Of a stretch of 64,000 bases of DNA, positions 56,186-64,000 are shown piece by piece. The stretch covers positions 11,495,390 through 11,559,389 of the forward strand of contig NC_061816.1 in assembly GCF_021462225.1 (NCBI RefSeq), written 5' to 3'. Numbering within the stretch: the first letter of the stretch is position 1; every line of letters begins with the position of its first letter. A model generated the notes under the pieces. It saw only the letters and a program-made list of their open reading frames with translations. It was not told the origin of the DNA and did no database searches. The DNA is from Girardinichthys multiradiatus (lineage: Eukaryota; Chordata; Actinopteri; Cyprinodontiformes; Goodeidae). The translations under genes were made by a program, and so were the position numbers.

Positions 56186-57355
56186 CTACCTACCAAATCT
56201 GTAAGAACAAGATTTAACTGCACTAAAACAATGAAAATGGCCTGGTTTTGCTCCATAAATGAAATAAACAAAATCATGTTTTCTAGCTGAAGAAACAATA
56301 AAGAAACCTGCTTCTTGTCTCTCAGATGGTCTCATGTTTTCTTCAAAGACCCACTGATAGACAATAGGATTTATGGTGGATTCTATGATGGTGAGCTGAC
56401 CAGGTCCTGCTGCAGCAAAGCATCTCCAAACCATCAGACATCCACCTCCATGCGTCACAGTTTGTATGAAGTTCTTTTGCTAAAATGCTGTTTGTGTGAG
56501 GTTGGAGGGTGGACAGGCAGGTGATCCAGAGAAGAGGTTAGTACCTCCTTGGGGCTTGCAGGTTCTAGCAAGCTGAAGCAGACTCTTGGTTGGTGGAGCA
56601 CAGTTAAGTACCTTCAGCCAAGTGTGAATCTGGGTTCGGAACATCACACAGGAAGAGTCCAGGGCCGGGTCTTCAGAGTTTTTTCCACTCTAGGAGAGGA
56701 CAGCAAAACGAGGATTTGTAAGATGATGAGAAAGGAAAAGAGGAGATGAGAGAGGTAGGAGAAGAAAAATCACACACATGTACAACACAAACCTGTGCTC
56801 AGCTCTGTGGAATGACAGTGTTTGGTTTATGCCAAACATGTTTTCTGTCCTGGTGTCCAGTTAATTAAATTTTTTACTTGTCTTTCTTAGAACATTATTC
56901 CAGAAGTCCTGGTCCTGGTCCTACATTCTCTCTGGCAAACTTTAGTCTGGCCTTCATGTTTATCTTAGAGAGTTGAACTTGTACAGTTTCTTACATGCAA
57001 AATCAAATCAACAGTGAAAAGCCTGCTGTAGGCCCTAGGATGACATCTTAGGGTTTTTGGAGACGTCTTTTACCATCTTGCAATGTGTTTTCAGCGTAGA
57101 TTTACTTGGACAGTCAAACCTGGGCATGTTGACAATTGCTTTGAATATCTTCCACCTGTAGACTACTTTCTGTGGTTGATTTTAATTTATTTTTAGACCT
57201 CTTTAAATCCCTCCCCAGACCCATAAACTGCTACAATCTTCTTTCTGAAGGACTCAGAAGGCTTTTTGGGTCTCACCACTGTGTTCACTGTCACTTTAAA
57301 AGTCAGGAGCACCAAACTAAATGTCTTAGGTTTAAATGGCGCAAACCTCATTTAT
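56186..57355 (-). mobile_element. Tc1-like relic, same family as 38595-40085
   Basis: The minus strand gives MTHGGGCLMVWRCFAAAGPG at about 56458-56400, then TIIESTINPIVYQWVFEENMRPS (catalytic-domain context). Further 5' in the element, the plus strand shows complements of the N-terminal half: AACATTATTCCAGAAGTCCTGG at about 56891, ACCTGGGCATGTTGACAATTGC at about 57119 and AACTGCTACAATCTTCTTTCTGAAGGACTCAGAAGGC at about 57226. It then shares TCTCACCACTGTGTTCACTGTCACT and on to AAATGTCTTAGGTTTAAAT with 38690-38790 inverted. 56480-56810 does not fit and may be a further insertion. Confidence 0.8.
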
Positions 57356-58714
57356 AATGTTGAGTAATGATATTCTAATCATGATTTTAGGTTTAGGTTT
57401 TTCCTCTTTATAATTTTATTAGAATCTTTCATTGCAGTTCAAACTAATTGATCACACAGGGTGTGTTTGTCTTTCTTTTATTTTTCTTAACAATAGCTTA
57501 GTGACAGAAGAAGCCTTACCTCGGTTTATCTTGATATGCAGGTAGATCAAGATAAAGATAAAGGTGTTTTTTGATTCACTTGCTTTTGGATGAACTCCAT
57601 TGGCGAGCAGCCAGAGTGACTTATTTGATCTTCTGGGACAAGACGTCATAGAGCTAGGGTATAAGGAAGACAACAGGCGGCAGGTAATCACAGACAGAAA
57701 TAGGATGTAAATTTACCAACAACACCAATTTGTCTATGGATATTTTCACGTCAATTTTGAACAGGAAGCACGTTTTCTCACTTTTCTCTGCATCAAAGCC
57801 ACCAAGAAGAAGTCTTTTCATCTTCGACTGTTGCACACACCTAATTAGTCTAATTAAATTTTTCTCGGCTGAAGTCAGAGTGTGACAAAGCACGACTCTC
57901 ACCCTCCTCACCATGCTCATTGATGGGTGAGAATGAGACTTTATATTCTGCAGGCAGGTAGCACATCACACAGTCTTTCCTGTTCTCGCACACATGCATC
58001 CCCTAATGGATCAAATTAGCACTTTGGCACATAAACCATGTTTTTCACTCATTCTTTCACCCCCTCGCCTGTTCTGTCTCCGTATTTGTCTCATTTTCCT
58101 CCCGCTTCCTCCTGACACAGACAGTCGTTGGGTAATTAAAAATCTACACTGAGACAAAAGTTGTTTTAATTTAAGATCATTACAGCGTGCCAGTCTCTGG
58201 CTTGGAGGTGATCTTCTTCAGAAATTCACTGCTTTAAAACCATGGCAACTGCCACGTAACCTCGTTTTCTGCCTAATCACAGAACAGGGACTGCTGAACA
58301 TTGATTTAGACAATTATGGAGCTACATTAGCAACAAAAGCAAACTAGGCAGAAGCAACGGTTGAAAAAGGTGAAGTGAGGAGGGGGCGCTTAAGTGCTTA
58401 CTGGGGAAATGAAAGTGAATGCAGAAGAGAGGGGGCAGCGTGGTGGAGCTACATATATAAAACCCTTTAATGGCTCTAAAATGGTCCCTCTTTTTTTGCA
58501 TTTCAAAAATGCTCCAGTGGTGTCATTCAGCTCCATCTTACTTCATTTCTGCCTGCTCTACCTTAACAGCCTTTCTTTTCTTTGTCAAGCAGGTTATTTC
58601 AGAAGTTCTCCCGTGTGTTTACAGGAGACTGTTGTACATATGTCCACAGTTACCTATAATTAGCTTTAGTTTTATTGTGTAGGGTTTTGTTATACAACTG
58701 GTTTCTTTTTTTTT
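57356..58714. other. Upstream non-coding sequence, no gene recognised
   Basis: No gene. Open frames at 57452-57691, 57654-57920 and 58394-58663 lack recognisable content. Confidence 0.5.
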
Positions 58715-58892
58715 AAATATTTTTTTGGCAAGAGTGGCCTTTATTTTTGACAGTAGGTAGACAGAAGAAGGGGTAGAGAGAGATAGAGACATTTGGTAAA
58801 TGTTGCCAGGTCCGGGACAGCCGCCTCAAGGACTGTAGCCTCCGTACATGGTTGCGCGCTTAACCCCTACACCATCAGCGGAGCGCCCATAC
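58715..58892 (-). mobile_element. tRNA-derived SINE, minus strand
   Basis: On the minus strand, GGGCGCTCCGCTGATGGTGTAGGGGTTAAGCGCGCAACCATGTACGGAGG resembles the A-box half of a tRNA head. It is followed by a degraded B-box region and the body ending GTCTACCTACTGTCAAAAATAAAGGCCACTCTTGCC. This order and sequence match a widespread teleost SINE. The B box (GGTTCGA-type) is damaged. Confidence 0.65.
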
Positions 58893-59297
58893 AACCGGTT
58901 TCTAAAAAAGTTAGTAGGTATTTTGTGTGACATCTCAAAAGATACATTCACATGATCCCCATATTCATCTAGAAACTGTAAAAACACAACATACAGAAGC
59001 AGAAGTCTGTATAGCTCAACCTTTAGTAAGAAAAGCAGAACTCTAGTTTTTTTTTTCTCTGTAAAACAAACCTTTTTGGATGTGACTGGACCCCTCATCC
59101 ACACACAAACAAGTTTTGTGGTTAGAAAACTGACTTATTAAAATGGCCCATGGTCAATTGCTCTTCGCCAATTTATAACCCAGTTTTGCTCTTGCACATT
59201 CCCATTCCATCCCAAATCCCTTTCCATATCAGTGCATTAAGTATTTTGATTACTTATGGGGATACAAATGCTCATATCTCTCAAATATTTTTCATTC
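58893..59297. other. Upstream non-coding sequence, no gene recognised
   Basis: About 400 bp between the SINE and the solo LTR, with nothing recognised. Confidence 0.55.
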
Positions 59298-59302
59298 GCA
59301 TG

Positions 59303-59886
59303 TGTCAGAATCTGTCATTTTGGTGTTTTGTGTTTGTTTACTTTTGTCATTCAGGTGTTTTTCTGTTCTCTCTAGTTTTTCTGTTTACTTCTGTTAATGG
59401 TTACTTTCTAGATTCTACATTCCACGTGTTTGTTTACTTTTGCTTAGATCTGTTTTCTCTTGGCTTGGTTATGTAGTTTAGTTGTTGCCCAGTTCCTCAT
59501 GTTCCTGTCTTCCCTGCTAATTAGTTTCACCTGTCCCTCAGCTTCTCTGCAAGCCCGGTCCACACCTGTTATACATCCTGCAGATTATCTGCTTCACAGT
59601 TCCTTTGTTCTACACTCACTTCCCTTTGTATTTAAGTTTGTTTGTTCCCATTGTTCCCCACTGGTTTGTTTCGTCAACTTCCCTGTTCGTCACTACCCTC
59701 ATCTGAGTTCAGCCTAGTTACCCTGCTCTTAGTTTAAGTTTTCTAGTTGGATCTGGACACCTGGGACAACATTCTTCTATACTCTGCCTGCCTGTAAGCA
59801 CCATTTCATCATTAAATCATCTTTCTACTCACTATGCCGTCTCCTCACCTGCCTCTGGTCCTGCCCGCAAACCCTTGAATGTGACA
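59303..59886 (+). mobile_element. Solo LTR of an LTR retrotransposon, with 5-bp target duplication
   Basis: 584 bp starting TGTCAGAATCTGTC and ending GAATGTGACA, with the short TGTCA/TGACA inverted ends typical of LTRs. GCATG is present immediately on both sides (59298-59302 and 59887-59891). Inside are a TATA-like TATTTAAGT at about 59630 and an ATTAAA polyadenylation-type signal at about 59811, giving a plus orientation. No internal gag/pol or second LTR is nearby, so it is a solo LTR left by recombination. The superfamily (Gypsy or other) is uncertain. Confidence 0.9.
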
Positions 59887-59891
59887 GCATG

Positions 59892-61829
59892 TAGATATTT
59901 TTTCAAGAAATTGTATTGTGGTTTTGGGATATGTGGGGCTAGACGTTTAAGATGACAAACCAAGAAAACACAGAAAATAACGACCCCAGGATAACTACAG
60001 CTTTAGTTTAATTATTTTATTCCTGCATACAGTCATTTTGTGTCCAAACACACAAACAAGAAAGAAAGAAGGAAAGGTTAAAGGTAAAAAAGTCAGTAAT
60101 TGGAGAAAGGCTTTACTGTACTAACACAAGCTCATTATAGAGTACGTTTGGAGCTGTCTGTCTTCAAAGGGATGCTGTCACTTCAAAATCTGGTAAAATT
60201 GTGGAGCAACCAACCAGGTTGTGTCAGCAAATGCTGTTTTTTCTGGGCACAAAAACCCCACTTTGGGTGCAGGGCCTTCATTCTAGCCCTTCCCTGAATG
60301 TGCCAGGAGTAATGAGAGAACTGATGACAATCTATTGGCCAAACGCAACCAATTAAGTTATGCAAATGCACTAATTGAGAATGCACAACAGTCCGGCCTC
60401 AACACTTAACCTCGTATAACCTGGTTATAGGTTTCTAGCCTACAGTATAGCGTGGAAGATGGATTTGGCTGCAGCTTTCAATAGGCGAAGAAAAGAAGTA
60501 GGAGCAAAGAGAAAAAAGAGATCAAAATTGCCCTCCTGCCAATCACAAAAAAAAACAATTATCATTCCAAATCAGCACAGAAAAGACACAAAGAGTCCTC
60601 TCACACAATGGATTGGTAGTCCAGACCAGAACAATTACTGCATAATTAGTTCATCAGACAACCCCTGGATTGATCCAGCTTTGATTTGCATGCAGAACTG
60701 GGTCAGAGGGTACTCACAAGATGTTCCCATCGCATCAGCAAGAGAGAGGGAGGCAGACACTGCTGGCCGAACAAAAAATTGTTTAAATGGCTGAGCAGTT
60801 TAACACAGGAAAAATGACAGGGTGAGAAAAACGTCTCACTCTGAGGAACTGTTCTGAGTTCAATCACCCTGTTACACAGGTTGTAGGAAACATTGCCATG
60901 ATTCAGATTTTAGAAGAAGACGGAGGATCAGAAAGTTGAGAAATTACAATGTGGACCAGAGAGATGTAATTCTTTTTTAACCCATCTGCCCCCAATTTAA
61001 ATCTTTGTCTTCGTGTTCAGTCCAGGTTCTGATGATGAGGCTGCCTCTTCCATCTTCACAGACATGATTGCGCGACACAAGTTGTTATTCCCTTGACTGG
61101 CCTGGGCCTGATTCAAAGGCAAGGCGGCACTCGGGGTGGCAAAAGGAGCCCCGATCAATGTCAAGGAGAAGAAAGTGGTCTGGACTTGCCACAGTGGAAG
61201 CACCATGCTGCTACTTTCTATCCCTCTCCACCAAAAAAAAAATCGAGATTCAATCATTTTCCCAGAGAGAAAATGCGTCCTGCTTTCTGCAGGCTGTGAA
61301 TAGGCTGTGACTGGTTACAACACAAAGGGTTGAGGGCACAGGCAATGACTGCATGCCACCCGGCGGCATCTACAGCAGCCAACTGCCTCGCCGTTTGATT
61401 TTGGGAGCGCAGTTGCTATGGTGACCACACTATTTGATTGTGGACGAGATAATTTGCATGAAGCATTTGCCTGATTCTGGAAAGAGGATCGTTTAAAGCA
61501 AAAGCATGGGACACAAATGGCCTTTTGTGCAGCCGGAGGAAAGCCCAAATGTACATACTGATATTACTGCTAGCTCACGTTTGTTTTTGACATGTGAGTC
61601 AAAGTTTGATGATTTTGTAAGTCATGTCAACATGAGCTTTCTTTTCAGGTCCTTTTATTTCTAGCCCGGCTTAGAAACGTCTGATGTCTCTGACAGGGGA
61701 GGGGATTAAAACAAGGAATGTGACAGTTCAAGGCCATGTAATTCACACCTCTGTGTGACTTCACTTCAGTCAATTGTTGTTAATCTGTCTTTCAAACTCT
61801 TGAATGGGCTTTACTATTTGCCCAAACTC
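59892..61829. other. Upstream non-coding sequence, one unexplained open frame
   Basis: No gene supported. A 111-residue frame at 60459-60794 (MDLAAAFNRRRKEVGAKRKK then a basic, Ser/Gln-rich stretch) is unrecognised. 61000-61560 is less AT-rich, with overlapping open frames on both strands that have no domain. Confidence 0.4.
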
Positions 61830-62195
61830 GTTTGGCTAGAGATTATCCCCACTGCTTGTGCACCTTTTTGCTAACACGCTTTTTCCTTCTGCTAAATTTC
61901 CCATTAATATCCTTTGATACACCACTCTGACTAGCCATTTTCTGTAGCAATCAACTTTTTATAGTAGCATACCCTTTCTCATGACTGTGTTAGCCATAAT
62001 AATTTAATATGTAATATTTACATTTTCTGAGAAAGTTTCCCTTTTTATTAGCTGTAAGCCAAAATAACCAGGATTAAAATAAATGAATGCTTGGAATATA
62101 TATCACTCTGTGTGTAATGAATCTGTATAACTTTTTAAACTGAATTAAGATTTTTTGATTGTATTCTAATTTACTAAGATGTACCTCTAGGCTGT
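61830..62195 (-). mobile_element. Tc1-like relic, N-terminal region plus terminal sequence
   Basis: GCTAGAGATTATCCCCACTGCTTGTGCACC, then AACACGCTTTTTCCTTCTGCTAAATTTCCCATTAATATCCTTTGATACACC, complements the N-terminal DNA-binding segment of a fish Tc1 transposase. It is followed by TTTTTATTAGCTGTAAGCCAAAATAACCAGGATTAAAATAAATGAATGCTTGGAA and the degraded end GATTGTATTCTAATTTACTAAGATGTACCT. It shares this terminal region with 31256-31590, 42540-43060 and 44300-44520. Confidence 0.85.
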
Positions 62196-63224
62196 AGTTT
62201 TTGTAACAGCCCATAAATAAATCCAATCTTTTAAGCTATAAAAAAAACTAATCTCACTCTGAGTCGATGTTAGTTCAACTCTCTGAACTTCTGTTTCTTC
62301 AAACTATGATGCCTCAGAGCGTTGTCTGCTGGGGGTAAGACACTGACTGCTGATAACCACCCCAGAGAAGTCCACTTTCAAAATCCAAACCACAAGGCTC
62401 CATGTGGTTTGCAAGGAAATACACTTAAATCAAGGGTTTTTACTTGAGGCACCTGTGATTCCTAAAAGTATCCAACAAACAGCTTGACAAGCTTTGTCAA
62501 GGCCTCGCATAATTTGTTCAACTCAGTTCTCTCTAAACCAAAACAAACGCCCAATAATGAAATATTGTTTTAATCTCTATCTTCTTTTTCTCACCTCCTT
62601 AAATCCCAACTACACTTTCCCAAGCAGCTGTATAAATATGGATGGGAAAGAGGCGTTCAGAGCATGAAAATAACTTCTTGGCCTCGCAGGTCGATCGCTG
62701 GGTTAAGCCCAAGCTTAGCCTCAGCTTCTGGAACGCTACACCAAGGCTGTGGATAAAAGGAAAAGCTATTTCTACCCAGCTTCTCCTTTGCAATTATTGA
62801 GGACTCCACACAGCGTAACTCCTCAACCAAGCCTACAATTCTGCAAAGGGATAATTCCCTTAAGAGGTAGGGAATGATAGTAATTTTGATGCTGTTTGGT
62901 TCCCATTCATTGATGTAAGGAGTTCTGCTTTTTTATTTCTATGGGCAATAAAATTATGTCAGTTTTGTCTGTTGTGACAGTTTTTCTCTTCGAAAGACTG
63001 ATTCAGAAGCGAGAAGCAGTAATAGCAGACTTTGAAACCCCTTAACAATAGAAATAGTTCTTATTGATCCCATCATCCTGTCTAACATCTCTCAGCTATT
63101 GTTCAGACCTGAGATTGGTGCAATTTATTCTATATTTTATGTTCTGATAAAGTTCCAGTTGAGACATTTGTGCAGAAGGTTTTCCTTAAAGTTTGGATAA
63201 ACTGGATTCCACTCAGCCTTTAAA
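62196..63224. other. Upstream non-coding sequence, no gene recognised
   Basis: No gene or element seen. Confidence 0.5.
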
Positions 63225-63335
63225 CCTTTTTACATTTTGTCACAAACTATTCTAGACGAACACAAACTGGTGCATAATTGTGAAATGGAAGAAAAGTTCA
63301 AGGGGTATCAGTCCTTTTGCAAGGTCCTGCATATA
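63225..63335 (+). mobile_element. 3' end of a Tc1-like element
   Basis: TTTTTACATTTTGTCACAAACTATTCTAGACGAACACAAACTGGTGCATAATTGTGAAATGGAAG and AAAAGTTCAAGGGGTATCAGTCCTTTTGCAAGGTCCTGCA are the terminal region of the same family as 37860-38070. Confidence 0.85.
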
Positions 63336-63924
63336 TATCAAAGCTGAGGGATTTGAATGTGTTGAGCGGACAAAAAGCAGGGAGCCTCCTACGTACCTGC
63401 TAAAATCCCTGAAAGCATTTCACTCCCTTTTAACCAGAGAAGAAAAATGGCAGCCCTCACTTGAACGACCCTTTCTGCAGGGCTAAGATTATAGACCGGC
63501 CTTCGCTTTTTTTTTATTTGTGCAGGGAAAATGTAAATGGTCACTGCAGCCATGATGTAACATCTGAACCCCAAGGTCTCTCAAGCGGATAAGCCATCCT
63601 TGGCCCCACAGAGGAATTCTAAGCTCTTCCTCCCATCATTTCCAGCTTCATTTCCCTATGTGTCAGTGCACAAGCAGAGAAGAGGGGAAATGACACAATT
63701 ACACGCAGCAATGTTGCTCATTTCTAAAACAATAAAACACAGATTAGATTTGAGGGAGTGCATTTATAAATACAAGTGTTTTACATGTGACTGTGATGAA
63801 AACTGCTCTCTGATGCCTGCATCATCTGTAACAATAGTAACAAACAATACACACGGTCACACACAGATCCAGTCCACTCAAACAACTTTAACTGTTCATA
63901 TATTACCAACGGCTTCACAATAAA
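63336..63924. other. Upstream non-coding sequence, no gene recognised
   Basis: Nothing recognised. The 107-residue open frame at 63600-63923 has no domain. Confidence 0.5.
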
Positions 63925-64000
63925 GGAGTGATTAGCTCTGCCTTGCAGCAAAAAGGTCACGGGTTCGAGTGTATGTGTGTATAGTTGTTGATCTATCCAG
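63925..64000 (+). repeat. Possible tRNA-derived SINE head at the window edge
   Basis: GTGATTAGCTCTGCCTTGCAGCAAAAAGGTCACGGGTTCGAGTG has A-box-like (GATTAGCTCTG) and B-box-like (GGGTTCGAGT) blocks at the right spacing and resembles the head of a common fish repeat. The window ends before its body. Confidence 0.5.

Noticed and set aside
58715..58892. Possible genuine tRNA gene on the minus strand
   Set aside because: The tRNA-like head is degraded, lacks an intact B box and a foldable cloverleaf, and is followed by a SINE body.
1..64000. A defence island, biosynthetic cluster or other multi-gene system
   Set aside because: No grouped coding genes exist here. All transposon frames are separate insertions in the introns and upstream region of one host gene.

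Overview
The window looks like teleost fish nuclear DNA: AT-rich, with large introns and fish-typical repeats (many decayed Tc1/mariner families, L2/CR1-type LINEs, piggyBac, hAT and SINE fragments, CA/GT and ATCC microsatellites). There is no prokaryotic gene organisation. Nearly all long open frames are transposon remnants or chance.

One host gene is recognisable, on the minus strand. Three short exons encode the amino terminus of a Par-3 family cell-polarity scaffold (PARD3/PARD3B group). Exon 1 (43866-43750) starts at the ATG. Exon 2 is 33419-33315 and exon 3 is 9719-9542. All have GT/AG borders, join in a matching phase, and together give about 133 residues of the Par-3 N-terminal oligomerisation region and its linker. 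Intron 1 is 10,330 bp, intron 2 is 23,595 bp, and intron 3 runs off the low-coordinate end. CpG-richer sequence at about 43885-44270 fits the promoter or 5' UTR. From about 44.3 to 64 kb is upstream DNA in which I recognise no second host gene.

Intron 3 part (1-9541): a 5'-truncated LINE without its reverse-transcriptase catalytic box (682-2880), a proline-codon-rich unclassified repeat, Tc1 relics and an internally deleted LINE. Intron 2 (9720-33314): a TTAA-bounded piggyBac derivative (12483-13875), a frameshifted Tc1 transposase (near 24-25 kb), a LINE inserted into an older Tc1 relic with its target duplication visible (25420-26454), and microsatellites. Intron 1 (33420-43749): an R2/NeSL-like LINE tail, several Tc1 relics and a hAT-like element nested in one of them. 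Upstream (44.3-64 kb): a DD36E 'Incomer'-like Tc1 element whose transposase frame is complete but whose start codon is ACG (44801-46007), a 118-bp foldback MITE with perfect 46-bp arms, an L2-like LINE broken by an LTR fragment with hairpins at the junction, a SINE, and a solo LTR with a perfect 5-bp target duplication.

I found no defence system, CRISPR array or operon. The most notable items are the Par-3 gene itself, the Incomer-like element and the well-preserved insertion scars. Family assignments come from recognising sequence by eye, not from database searches.
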